A stretch of 64,000 bases of DNA from Acanthacorydalis orientalis. Taxonomy: Eukaryota; Arthropoda; Insecta; Megaloptera; Corydalidae. The notes below the pieces were generated by a model. That model saw only the letters and a program-made list of their open reading frames with translations, was not told the origin of the DNA and ran no database searches. Both the position numbers and the translations under genes were made by a program. Within the stretch, counting starts at the first letter, position 1. The number at the start of each line of letters is the position of its first letter. The stretch covers positions 4,241,001 through 4,305,000 of the forward strand of contig CM068320.1 of NCBI GenBank assembly GCA_034766995.1. Direction: 5' to 3'. Shown here in pieces: positions 35,447-47,412 of the stretch.

Positions 35447-35945
35447 TGTTTACTAGGGTGTTAGCCAAAGAGTCTAGTCGTAAACACAGAAATCTTCTAA
35501 TCACTGATAAAAAAATAACTTGGTATCTTTAATTAAATACATCTTACGTTCTTTATTATGAGTTTTAGTAGAAAAACGATTTCAAGTAAACTAAGTGCTA
35601 TATAATTAGAGAATATTTATAATACATACTTAAAATATTATCGAAATATTATTATATTTCGTTAAGATAATTTCAAACATTCACAGCAAACATTGACTTA
35701 GAAATAATCGTATCTGTTCAAAAATGTTCATTTGATTTAGGGTCATACATATTTTTTATCTTTTCATATATCTTTCATATTTAATTACCCATACGGCAGT
35801 TATAATCGTAAATAATAACTTTAAAATTAGAAAACTATAAAAAAAAATAGTATCGTTTTTGAAGTCTTATATAACAGTTAGTACAAGCTTGTGTTTAATG
35901 TATCTTGTTTGTATGTATGTGTGTGTGTATGTATATATATATATA
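35447..35945. other. Spacer ending in a GT/TA microsatellite
   Basis: Ends in TGTG/TATA repeats (35909-35947) into which the Tc1-like element is inserted. No gene. Confidence 0.45.
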
Positions 35946-37586
35946 TACTGGATCAAAAAATTCTCCATACAATTGTTTTGTAATTACCATAATAATGTAT
36001 TTATTATGGAAATACGCAGATCACATATATTTTGTAATCATACAAAGAGAATGACACAACGAAAATATTATATTATTACACAGTTAAACCAATAAACAAG
36101 TTACAGTAACAAAGTCAGTATTTGAAATCCAAAAAAGTTTCCATAGACTTAATAGGCACAGTAATTATTTATTAAAATACATGAATTGTATGTCTTTTTA
36201 AAATATTAGTAACTTGTTGAACCACCCTTTCCATTTATCACGTCCAGCATGCGTTTCTTCATTCCATCTATAAATTTATTTGTTACATCCCAACCGATGG
36301 ATTTCCATTCTTCTTATATGGTAATTTTTAACTGTTCTTTGTTTCGTATGGTATGTTTTCTAATTCTTCTTCTTATTTTGTCCCACAAATGCTCTATTGG
36401 ATTCATATCTGATGATTTTGAAGGTGTATAAAGTTGTTTTAGTACATTATATATCAGCCATTCCGTGACCCGCCGTGCTGTATGCTTGGGATTGGTGTCT
36501 TGTTGGAAGATAAATTATTTCCTAAGTTCAAGTTTTTAGGCAATAGATTTAAAATTTTCCTTCAATATATCCAAATAAACGTGTTGGTTCATTGTATTGA
36601 CAATAAACTTTAAATTGCCAACACTTGAAGCACTCATAGACCCCCAGAATAAAACATTACCTCCACCATGCTTAACAGTAACACAAATATCACAAATTTT
36701 TAGTTTTTAGCTCTTCGTTTTTTTTTTACCTTCATACCACAATCCTTCCATCAGAGCCAGAAACGTTAAATTTCGACTTATCAGTGAACAGAATTGATTT
36801 TCAAAAGCATGGAGGCCTATTAACATGTGCATTTGCAAATTCTTATCTTAGTATTTCATTTTTCTTACTAATGTAAAGCTTTTTCCTGAGTACACGTCGT
36901 TTAAATCCCGCTTTGCGTAATACATTTCTTACTATTTCGGGTACAGTTTCTATTTTGTATTCAGTTTTTAGCATATTTGTGAGCTCAGATGCACTTGTTT
37001 TGATATTTTCATGTATAGTTATGAAAATAGTTCGCCTCTGTATATTTTCTTATTTTCTTCTTAGACCAGAACGAGGTCTATTTTCAATTGTTTTTAGTTT
37101 TTTATGTTTACTTACTATATATGGCACTGTTGTATATAACTTTTTGACAGTTTTTGCTATCTGCGTCAAAGATTGTCCTTCAGATATTAAAATAACAATT
37201 AATTCATGAATTGTCAAAGGTATTTCCATTTGAAGGCCTATGTATTCAACCACACTAAGCGAAACTAAATTGGAAACTGATACCCTTTAGAAAACTAACA
37301 ACCTGACAAGTACCAGTAAAATGGTGACTTCCCCGATGATAAATAAGTAAATCCCATAGAATAATGCTGAGTGTATGGAAAGTTTTTTGGCGCTTGTTAG
37401 TAGGTAGCGTTGTTTAACACAGCAATAATTTTTAAATGACTTATAAATATGGTTAATTTCATGGTGGCTCATTAAAATTACTATTTAGATTACAACCAAT
37501 CATAAAAAATTTAAATAATTCAGAATAAAATAAGAGAAAATCTTTGTTACAGCTAGCTGTATGGAGACCTTTTTTGATCCAGTCTA
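35946..37586 (-). mobile_element. Tc1-like element with both terminal repeats
   Basis: The left end reads TA/CTGGATCAAAAAA then TTCTCCATACA. The right end, reverse-complemented, reads TA/GACTGGATCAAAAAA then GGTCTCCATACA. The unit of about 1.64 kb matches the usual Tc1 size and has TA on both sides, set in TA-rich sequence. It encloses the degraded transposase at 36206-37253 on the minus strand. Confidence 0.85.
36206..37253 (-). pseudogene. Tc1-like transposase, degraded
   Basis: Reading the minus strand from 37253: N-terminal HTH SEGQSLTQIAKTVKKLYTTV and then ENRPRSGLRRK (the GRPR-like hook). After a frame change: TVPEIVRNVLRKAGFKRRVL, FTDKSKFNVSGSDGR with the first catalytic Asp, VKHGGGNVLFWGSMSASSVG, IFQQDTNPKHTARRVTEWL with the second Asp, and MNPIEHLWDKIRRRI with the catalytic Glu. 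It ends VINGKGGSTSY and TAA (36208-36206). The DDE residues are all retained but several stops and frameshifts break the frame, for example before FIFQQD and before EEWKSIGW. Length, about 340 codons, is normal for Tc1. Confidence 0.88.
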
Positions 37587-37802
37587 TATGTATATATACA
37601 AGATTGTATAATAAGATTGATCATATATATATATATATATATATATGATTGTATTGAAAACTAATATATTTGTATATATATATATATATATATATTCAAA
37701 TTGACACATTCAGTTAAATTTGTTTCTGGCAAAGAAATAAAAATTACGTGTTTCCCTTTGTTTTAAAAAATGAAGTTTTTAATTAAATGTATTTTGGTTC
37801 GT

Positions 37803-37804
<2 letters not shown>

Positions 37805-37857
<53 letters not shown>
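37805..37857. repeat. (TA)n microsatellite
   Basis: 53 bp of pure TA. Confidence 0.98.
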
Positions 37858-37860
<3 letters not shown>

Positions 37861-38876
37861 AACAAAATAATATAGCCTTTTAGTCACATTTCACTGGTTG
37901 TTTGTTATAAAAAATAGAGTATTTACATACAATCATTTAAAATTTATTTAAAAACACAGATTTGATTGAAAAAACATATAATACTCGATTTAAAAAGCAT
38001 ATTAAGAGTAAAAAAAAACCATCTCATTTTCAAATAAACACTTCTTATAAACAAATGCATATTGTTTTATAAATTGATAATAGGTAGATTTTATAATTCA
38101 ATATCAAAACACATGTATAAGAATATCATTGATGTAATTTGTCTGTGTTTTAATATTAATTACATTTTAACGACCTACTCTGATGATCTGGCTTCTTTGA
38201 AAAAGAAAAAGTTATCAAGTATGTATTTGTTATGAATGCAAAAAAAGATGAATAGAATTTTTTAAATCGAAAATCATTGCACATTGATTATACTTCAATT
38301 TCTTGTCAGTTTGTCAATCGAAACCTACTTCGTTTTGCGCGATTATAATCGAAATACGATTATAGCAGACGAAAAACTAAATAAATACGAGGTTAAATTA
38401 ATCGATATAACATCATTTTAGAATTTTATGTTGCGTACACAGTACACTAACGTATTTCGTATATCGTGACCAGCCGAAATTAATGCCAAGGTCTTGACAG
38501 AAAATCTATATGTTTAGGGAAATTATCCATCACATTCAAAAGTGACATTTTCACCCCCATGAACATAGGCACTAGTGTGTTTCATAGTTAAGGGTGCAAG
38601 TCTGATTACCGCCAAGATATAGTTTTTTTTTTAATCGAATCTACCATTCGCTGGGGTCTTTATCATTTGCATTTTTCAAACATGTTATTAAATTTGTATC
38701 TATGAATCATCTTGTTGTTTCGTTGTGGCCATTTGTTTTTATTGTCAAGAACAGTGACGAATATGTGTTTATAATATTGAAAAACTGTTAAGTAATTTGG
38801 TCACATGTCTTCATTGAACTGTGTTTAAAGTTACTCTTAAAAGGTATAAAATATGTGTTACTATTGATATTATCTA

Positions 38877-38885
38877 CACACACAA

Positions 38886-38935
<50 letters not shown>
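38877..38935. repeat. (CA)n(TA)n compound microsatellite
   Basis: CA units followed by about 36 bp of TA. Confidence 0.97.
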
Positions 38936-38939
<4 letters not shown>

Positions 38940-39311
38940 ATATATTTTTATAGAAAATATATATATATATTATTTTATATTATTATGTGCAGTGTACATG
39001 CAGGTAGTTGAATAATAATTAACTTCTTTTAAAAAAGTATTTCTCAATAAATTTATTAATATCAAAAAGTAGTAAAAACAGCTTGAAAATAGAAACTATC
39101 ACAGTTATTTTTATATCATGATAATATTTAATATTCGCCTCCACATATCATATGACATACATTATTCATGTAATTTTTCTTATTTCAAATCTGTTGTACT
39201 ATATCATAATCGATGACTGAAAAGACAGTTACGATCTGTTTTTTTCATTTCATCAAAGGTGCAAAAAAGAGGTGGTATTAACATAAATTTATTGATGTGT
39301 TTTAATTAAAG

Positions 39312-39316
<5 letters not shown>

Positions 39317-39363
<47 letters not shown>
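39317..39363. repeat. (TA)n microsatellite
   Basis: 47 bp of TA abutting the transposase scrap that follows. Confidence 0.98.
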
Positions 39364-39366
<3 letters not shown>

Positions 39367-39600
39367 GATATCTGAGTATCAACGTGGCCACTGTACCTAA
39401 AATAGGTCAATGTTTTGAACGAAACACTCCAACCAGCTTTGTGGAACACGTTCATTGAAGAACTTTCGAGTAATGCAATAAAAGTAAAGTGGAGTCCCAT
39501 TCTTTTGGAAAATGAAATTTTATCGTGCATTTTGTTTAAAACATTGTCTTCTGATTAGAACGCTGGCTACAAAGACCCCACTTATCATACAGTGCAATTT
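39364..39600 (-). pseudogene. IS630/Tc1-superfamily transposase scrap
   Basis: The minus-strand frame reads FIFQKNGTPLYFYCITRKFF, NERVPQSWLECFVQNIDLF, then VQWPR.YSDIT. This fits the block FQQDGA.PH....R..L...FP.RWI......WPPRSPDLT of IS630-like insect transposases. The catalytic Asp (QD) is replaced by Lys-Asn and stops occur. It ends where the TA tract begins. The 74-codon ATG ORF on the same strand (39530-39306) is an out-of-frame shadow. Confidence 0.55.
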
Positions 39601-39841
39601 GTTCCTGCCCTCAGAAAAAAATGTAAGTTCCTATAAAAATGGTTTTAACTGTTAACATATAACATAGTTAATAAATACGTTTCTGAGAATGATCAATTAT
39701 TTTGAAGTAAACGTGTATTTATATTAAATAAATATTATTTTAATATTAGTATAAATTATACAATTATAAAAAAAACAGGTAAAGAAATGTTATTTTTTGT
39801 ATTTATAAATAAATATGTATTTTGAGTAATATTTATCTAAG

Positions 39842-39909
<68 letters not shown>

Positions 39910-40799
39910 TTCTATTTTATAAATATGTGAAAAATCCAAAAAAAACAATCTACTGTCAAATGTAAAAAAAACTATTTTTTTTATCAATCAATCGAGCTTT
40001 TAAATATTTATTTTTCCAAATATTATTGAAATGGAAGGCAATTAAAAATATTTAATTACTGCATTAGTAATAAAAATATTAATATACGTTTCTTCTTAAA
40101 TACTTTATTCAATAATTATTTTACTTTAATGTATAATTTTTAAATAGGTAAATTGCATCCAAATTAATGTTCTCTAACTCAATAAAATTATTAGAATTTG
40201 GAAAATGACTTGTTTTGTGATCGAAAATTGAACATTACCGTTTATAAAATATTCAATCACAGTCTATTTTAAAAATTTGTTATTTTTGTTTTAAAAAAGT
40301 GTGCTCTAGAACATTTCATTTAAGAAATAAACCACAATAGATGTTTTTAGTTGAACAGTAGATAACTTATTTCGTACTATGATACCCAATTGGCAATTAA
40401 TTGATAATTACAATTTAATATCAATTAAAAATTTCTAATGATAACATTATTAAAAAAACTATTCTCAATTTATTCTCAGGTCTAATAAAATAGTTATATT
40501 TTTATGCTCAAATTGTCAAATCCAACGATATTGTAAACTGTAAAAAATGAAATCAAAAAATTAAAAAAATTGTAATTTATTATTGGTGTAACTTAATTTT
40601 ATAAATTTTACTACTCTATTCCACACGAGCGTTTATTTCAATAAATTCAAGTAAAAAATTAAAATGTTTTAATTACAAAACTATTATTAAATATGTTTTA
40701 TGAAGATTATGAAACTCATGATATATATTTATAGTGTTGTCGCTTAATGTAAAAGAAAAAATAGAAAAGGGTTATTGTTTAAAAAATCTCACAAACTGT
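39601..40799. other. Gene-free A+T-rich stretch
   Basis: Contains the TA tract 39842-39907; nothing else recognised. Confidence 0.45.
39842..39907. repeat. (TA)n microsatellite
   Basis: About 66 bp of TA. Confidence 0.98.
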
Positions 40800-40804
40800 T
40801 AAAC

Positions 40805-41044
40805 ACAATTTTGTATTCAAAACCGGGTTAAGTGCTTAACATGGGTACCGTGTTATGGTAAGAATCGCATGTATGTTAATGTAACAAGTGCAGATTAATA
40901 AAATTATTTTGATTTGATTGATTTTTTTAATACTAGATGAAACAGAAAGTATGCTTGGAGGAATGAATGACGATCAATTTATTGATATTATCCTATTATC
41001 AAAGAGTTATCTAGATATGTTAATGGTTGTAAATATATTTTAAA
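40805..41044 (+). other. Possible spliced ORF, weak
   Basis: A donor-like GTAAGA near 40860 and an acceptor after a T-rich tract (AATACTAG, 40928-40935) would remove a 75-80 bp intron, a normal size for insects. Splicing would join QNRVKCLTWVPCY to DETESMLGGMNDDQFIDIIL in one frame, ending TAA near 41042. About 55 codons, no known domain, no ATG at its start. It may be chance. Confidence 0.2.
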
Positions 41045-41917
41045 CATTCTGAATGATGATCTTAATATGATTAACAAGGTGAAATGAAGATACATAACCA
41101 TCCAGTAATAAATCAACTATTCTATCTCTAAATTACCTCAATAATACTGATTTAACGAAACACAGTATTTCTAAAGAAAGAACATCAAACTTTTCAATAA
41201 CCTAAAATGTGTTCACTTTAAACCTACGTATAACAACAAAAACATTAAGTAACAAAATTTAGGTCACTGTGTATAAAGCAGATGTATTCTTTATATTACA
41301 TGATAAAATACTACTAGAATTTAGGCGATAATTATATAGATACTATATGTGAGCTTCTACACTATTTCTAAACCCAAGAAACTCGAGAATATCAATATAT
41401 AATAAGAATAATTTTAGTTTGAGGATAGATGGATAATGAAGCACTGACAGATTAATTAAGGAAAGAAACAAAAAAATGTGCAGCGTAAAAAAAGTACAAG
41501 AATATTGAAAGAAATGTGAAGTTTATCAGCATAATATTCAAGGATGAATTATAAATATGTGTAATTATAAATATTGTTTTGGGTTGAAATTAAAATTCGC
41601 ATGTATAGAAACACATTATTTCTATTTTATTTAAACGTTACGTTTGTACTTTAAGATGAGTAAAAAATTAACTTTCTATAAAAAAAATAGTCCATAGTTG
41701 GTTAATGCAAATGATTTAGAAACATTCTCCATAAAAGTTTTATGACTTACTTGATAATTTACAAGTTAGGTTCCTTTAAACATTTGGAATAGGTTCGAAA
41801 TTTGATATGAAGTCAAATAATTGTATTTTATTTGATATTTTGATCCATATTGTATAATTAAGACTTTTGTTCTCTTAATCTCGCATTAAAAAGTATTTTT
41901 TTTGTTTTCTCATTTAG
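41045..41917. other. A+T-rich sequence upstream of the candidate exon
   Basis: Nothing recognised, except the strong pyrimidine tract at 41895-41917 leading into the next feature. Confidence 0.4.
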
Positions 41918-42051
41918 GTATCAATACTCATGACATGACATCCTCGATGGTTTATAGGAATTCAAACTTGAGTGACCCAATAACAAAACATCCTCTCTCA
42001 TGTGGACAAAGAGAGGATACTCTTGATATTGGGGTCCACAATGAGTCCTAA
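41918..42051 (+). CDS. Candidate terminal coding exon of an unknown gene
   Basis: A strong acceptor (TTTTTTTTGTTTTCTCATTTAG, split across 41896-41917) is followed by 134 bp of clearly GC-richer sequence. Of the three frames only one is open: after two bases completing a split codon it reads INTHDMTSSMVYRNSNLSDP, ITKHPLSCGQREDTLDIGVH, NES and TAA at 42049-42051. The composition (Ser, Asp, Thr, Pro, few Ile/Lys/Tyr runs) is protein-like and suits a cytoplasmic C-terminal tail. An AATAAA follows near 42228. The upstream exon was not found; it must end in phase 1. I do not recognise the protein. It also folds into a hairpin (see findings), so a non-coding role is possible. Confidence 0.35.
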
Positions 42052-43354
42052 GAAATTTAGATGTAATAATGCTTTGAATATGAAACTTATATATTAGTTT
42101 TCTTTTTACAAAAACTTCTTAATATAAAATGAGTTCTAATATAAAATGAGCAATATAATAAAAGATTTAAAAGTAGGAATAAATTACTAAAAGCATAAGA
42201 AATATCTGTGTTGTTTATATAGTATTGAAAATAAAACAACGAAAAATTTGTTTATTAAATCAAAACAAACACTTTTCGAATATATTTGTAGGTATGATAT
42301 TGAAAAATTTAGAAAATATATCGAAAAAAAATGTCTATTTCAAGAGAAAATGTATAAAAATGGTTATATGTGGGTTTTTATAACAAAAGAAGCTATATAA
42401 GTGTCTATACAAAAAGTATTCTCTCATACTATCTCAAAAAACTCTCATACTATCTTTATAGTTGACAATTAGTTCTACATCTAATCCATTTTCACTGCTC
42501 ATAAATAAAAAATCGAAAGCGCAATGACAGAAAATGACATATTGAGATATTTCAATTTAAACTATAAAACAGAAGTAACGATTTCTGTTTGTGAAAATAA
42601 TGAATATATTTATTTATTAAAAATATATTATTTTTTTTATTAAAAATGTTTTCGAAATCTTTTTAATTGTTTTTATTTTATTTAAAATGTGTACTGTTTC
42701 TAAATAAATTTATTTTTTTAATTCAATTCCAGTTTACTGAAATGAATCACAGCTCTCTATGTTAAATCTATTATCTTCATTAGTAAAAATCTTCAAACAT
42801 ATATCAAATATCAAAATTAGTAAAAAATAGTTTTTCTTTTACTCTCTCCACGGGGTTTGTTGTTCTATGAAATTGTATTTACTATAAAATAACTAATTTA
42901 CTTAGATTTATTTTTTTTTAAAAAAGAACATGTTTTAACAACAGAAGTTAACAAAATGCTACTTATTTGAAATGCATTTTTGTTAATAAAAGTTGACCTA
43001 TATATTTAAGCGTGTAAGATTAGTATTTTAATGTAATCATTTATGATTTATATATGGTTTTCCATTAAATTGGTTTATATATTAATATTTTAATTAATTA
43101 ATCTAAATGAACACAAATGATGAAATAAAATATTTTAAATGTTTAAATAAAACAGTACAGATTTTAATAGTGCTTCCTGATGATTTTGTTAATAAAATTT
43201 TTGTGTAGTCTTTTTTTTTTGTTTTGATGTACGAAATCAAAACATATAATTTGTAAAATAAATAATTAGTAAAATTAACTAAATAATTTTATCTTTATTT
43301 CAGTACAGAATTTTCTGCAGTGTGTCAATTTTTCTCTTATTTCATACTGAAGGT
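42052..43354. other. Gene-free A+T-rich stretch
   Basis: Includes a possible poly(A) signal near 42228 for the candidate exon; otherwise nothing recognised. Confidence 0.4.
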
Positions 43355-43628
43355 TAGTATTTCCCAAAGTGTGATATACGTATCCTCGGGACTACCTGAA
43401 AAGGTTTTTAGTATTATGCGGCAGAATTTTGATGTGAAACATCCTTATAGGCGACACCCCAAGTTTTATATTCACTTTGTTCAGGGATAGAACGCAAATA
43501 GCGTTATGGAAATGATATCACTTTCAGGCACCCGGGTGACTGTGGTGTTGTGAGTAGTGAGAGTAACTCTAAACTTTGCATAACGGCTCTCATATTTAAA
43601 TTTCTAGTGGTTTACTTTTGGAAATTCA
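43355..43628. mobile_element. hAT-like non-autonomous element (one clear end)
   Basis: The left end TAGTATTTCCCAAAGTGTGA, followed by a GTATCCTCGGGACTACCTGAAAAGG-like segment (43379-43404), resembles hAT termini of the CAGTGTTTCCCAAA type with their CCCC/GGGG inner palindrome. A weak inverted partner, TTACTTTTGGAAATTCAA, lies at about 43610-43628. The interior is GC-richer than its surroundings and non-coding. No 8-bp target duplication is evident. Confidence 0.4.
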
Positions 43629-43863
43629 AACGCTGTTGTATTTAGAATTTAAAATATAAAAAATACCAAAAAGATATATTATTGACATTAAAAGATTCAA
43701 CAGTTTATAATTGTAAGTTTCTATTTTCTTTTCTATCCAACAAAAATCCATTGTATCTTTTATTCATGAAACTGATCTTATTTTTGAACAAAATTTATTG
43801 AAATTTTTTTTTTGAAAAGTTTATACGTTTTTATTTATATGATGGATGCAAAACTTAAACACA

Positions 43864-43898
43864 GTTATATATATATATATAATTGAAATATCTGTAAC

Positions 43899-43946
<48 letters not shown>

Positions 43947-43966
43947 GAAATATCTGTAACTCTAAT
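43864..43966. repeat. (TA)n with a duplicated 24-bp flank
   Basis: AATTGAAATATCTGTAACTC plus TAAT occurs at 43881-43904 and again at 43943-43966, each preceded by a TA tract, a local duplication of repeat plus flank. Confidence 0.95.
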
Positions 43967-45077
43967 TCGATTTTTTTTTATAAACAAAAAAATATTAAAA
44001 ACTAGCAAATTGTCATAATTTCTTTAAAAAATATCCTACAAAATACTATATTCAGAGAAAACTAATAAACCTATATCATATAAACAACAATAATTTTTAT
44101 GGAAAACAGAACCATAATTTTATTATTGTCACAGTAAAATGTTTATTAATTTTAATAAATATTTTGTAAATTTAATTGCTTTTTTAAATTATTTTAAAAG
44201 TATCATTAAAATTATTCCAACACCATCCAAAAGTGGTATATTAAGAAATGTAAACTATTGAAATTGATACATAATTATTGTAAGTTTAGAAAAAAAAACA
44301 GCTATAGGTATTAAAATAAGAAATATATAAAAAATAATAAATATGAAACATATGTTTTCATATTGTTTTATTAAAAATAATTCATATGACAAGTGAAGTG
44401 GTTTTATTAGGCTAGTGAGTTTAATTCACTGTGTCTTAATTAATTAAATTTAAAACATAGACTTTTTGTCTTAGTTAATTTTTAGATTGAAATAAGGGTT
44501 TTAAGTACAAATGACTGACACAAATGACTAATAACTGAGACTTAAGTACAAATGATTACTAAGTGAAATTTTGATTTGGAGACATAATAAAAAAATTACT
44601 CTGTTTACATCTTCGAACAGAGTTACGTTTCAAGTGGGTGTTTAAAGATTTTTGGATTGAATTTTACAGTTTTTTTAATAAAAAGAATGATTTTATTATA
44701 TTTGTTTGATATATCTTTGAAGATTTTGTAGTATACTACTTAAATAAATATGAGTATATAACTATGAGATACATAACTATGTAAAACATATTGTATACAT
44801 CACAAAAATAAAAACATACTCGTATACATTTTTCAAAAAACGATTTAAATAAATTTCATTTCAGAAGTACAATTGGTTTCATGAATAAAAGAGACAATGG
44901 ATTTTTGATGCACAGAAAAGAAAATAGATTTTTTTTTATATTTTAAATCTAAGTACAACAGGGTTTGAATTTTCAAAAATACACCACTAGAAATTTAAAT
45001 ACTAGTGTAATAATGCAAAGAAAGCGTAAACGATTGCCAAACCCATAAATAAATAAGTTATGAATCACATACATGCA

Positions 45078-45078
<1 letters not shown>

Positions 45079-45125
<47 letters not shown>
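45079..45125. repeat. (TA)n microsatellite
   Basis: About 45 bp of TA. Confidence 0.98.
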
Positions 45126-45127
<2 letters not shown>

Positions 45128-45589
45128 TATACTTGTAAAGTACTTTAAGAAACTTTTCTAATATATTAAAGTAACAATTCCTTTCACGAACAATTTAATT
45201 TCTTATAGTGGTTTAAAATTAACTTTTTTTTTATAAAAAAATATACTTTATTAATTTAAATATATTTCTTTTACAAAAGATTATAGTCTAATCAGTCACT
45301 CATCGACTCAGTTCTGTTTTGTTTCGTATGGGTATGGGTTTAGTTAATGTTGGCATTTGACATTTAATTAATCAATATAATGTGTTTATTTCTGCATAGT
45401 GAACTGAACACTTTCTTGTGATGTTCGTTACTAATGACATTTTTGACCTCTAGCTTGAATAAAATAAAATATGTAATGAAGAATAAACGCGACATTCTGT
45501 ATTGAGATTGATAAAACTATTGCATTTGTTAAATAAAAAGAGATGATTAATAAAAGCAACTATCAACTATGATTTTTCATTATAAAATA

Positions 45590-45627
<38 letters not shown>

Positions 45628-46689
45628 TTTAATTACTAAAAGAATATATGATTATGATTGGATTTAATTTTTTATTTACATTAAGAATTAAAATTATGAA
45701 AAGTAAAAAAAAAATGTTTTAGAAAAATTCACAAGGGCCTAATAAATTTTGATTTATATTTGAACAGTGTGTACGAAGAGCTTCTAGTACAGCGTTAAAT
45801 TAAATTGATCATACTAAGGAGTAGGAAATTATTGATAGAGAAATCACTAAAAACATATCAGAATGTATCCTTTGAATACTGTAAGTAATGATATACTTTA
45901 AATACTATCCAATAAAATATTAATTTTTTACTCAATTTTCTGCCGAGTTCTTAATTTCATGACTATCATTTTATAAGAAAAACGTTTACTTTACTAGTGT
46001 TTCTTTGTTTTTTTTTTTTAAAAAAAATAAGAAAATATAAATTAAAAACCATTTGCTTCTTGTTAAAATATTGTTTTGAGGGGAGACTAAAACGTTTTCA
46101 CTGAACATAAATTTTGAAATTTAAATATTAAAATGGTATAATTATTTCTCATCATAATTACAACTATTTTCACTACATTTTAGTAGATATGTAACAAGAT
46201 TTATTTCGTCACTGAATAAATTCATTTCAAAACCAATCATTCGTAGTCAACCTAAAATACTTTAGCAATTCGTTAAAGCTGAAAATAAGTGGAAGTTAGA
46301 TGTCAAATGTCAAACAGTAAGAAATCAGTAAGAAACGTGTCATAGGACAACAAATTTATCCGATTTAAGTCTTCCTGAGTAAATTTGAAATATATGGTCT
46401 CACATTATCATAGCGAAGCATAGCTCGGTAAAATAACTAAATTAAGGTTATCGCGGGGGACTGATTGGGCTATAAATACCAGATTTCTTCATTGACAAAA
46501 ACTATATTGACAATATTGGCGATAATGATGGAAAAAAATATATAAGAATGGTTGATTTCTAAGTATTTTTGTCGTATTTCAATATTTGAAACTTTTTCAA
46601 AGTTATAAACTCCGGAGAAAAGTTTTCAGTATTAGTAAATATATTTATTTTGTAGAATATTTTTAGTACTATTAAATATTTTTATATGC

Positions 46690-46693
<4 letters not shown>

Positions 46694-46735
<42 letters not shown>
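46694..46735. repeat. (TA)n microsatellite
   Basis: 42 bp of TA. Confidence 0.98.
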
Positions 46736-46737
<2 letters not shown>

Positions 46738-46805
46738 TATTTTAGTTATTCAGAAAAGCTCAATTTATCAAATAATAATTTATTCTAATTGGCTTTTCAG
46801 CCAAC

Positions 46806-46842
<37 letters not shown>

Positions 46843-47233
46843 CGAAGTAAGATTAATAAAAATTAATCAAAAACTTTTCATAAACTAAGCGTTAATAAAT
46901 ATAAATTAACTAATCTTATTTTTGTTTTATGATTAATTGTTGTTATTTAAGATGACTGGAGAAATCAATACTTCCTAATTATTAATTATATTAAGAGTTC
47001 CATAATAAAATATTACATTGAATATGTTACCTAAAATTCCATAATATATTGTAGAATAAAAGAAACTATGAAGGTGATAACATTTAATATATATTGTGAT
47101 TCTTATTTAACACAGTGAAATGACCGATAAATATTCTAATTTATAAAAAAAAAATGTTATTTCGATTTTCTTCAAATAATATGTTTTTGATTTGTAATGG
47201 AGAAGTGTTTCTATTACTATATTATTAGAACCT

Positions 47234-47239
<6 letters not shown>

Positions 47240-47314
<75 letters not shown>
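47240..47314. repeat. (TA)n microsatellite
   Basis: 75 bp of TA, tied with the tract at 2024 for the longest pure run. Confidence 0.98.
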
Positions 47315-47318
<4 letters not shown>

Positions 47319-47412
47319 GCTTATGAGTGAACCATTGTTAACCAGAATACAAAATATTGTAGTTATTATAAAATTTTTCATTTTCATATTAATGATTTTT
47401 ATTGTGAGAGTA

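Larger units (their letters stand above)
37587..39316. other. Gene-free, several microsatellites, one GC-richer patch
   Basis: TA tracts at 37621-37647, 37674-37696, 37805-37857 and 38899-38935 (after CA repeats). 38450-38660 is GC-richer without a recognisable exon. A perfect 12-bp palindrome CGATTATAATCG lies near 38340. Confidence 0.4.
43629..47410. other. Gene-free stretch with several microsatellites
   Basis: TA tracts at 43864-43943, 45079-45125, 45590-45624, 46694-46735, 46808-46838 and 47240-47314. A TATA-box-like CTATAAATA lies at 46471, 18 bp downstream of a GCGGGGGAC patch. No coding exon was recognised in 3.8 kb. Confidence 0.45.

Noticed and set aside
37050..37209. 98-codon + strand hydrophobic ORF (36913-37209)
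   Set aside because: It is antisense to the Tc1 transposase HTH region.
36206..37253. Tc1 transposase as an active gene
   Set aside because: DDE residues are present, but multiple stops and frame changes break it.
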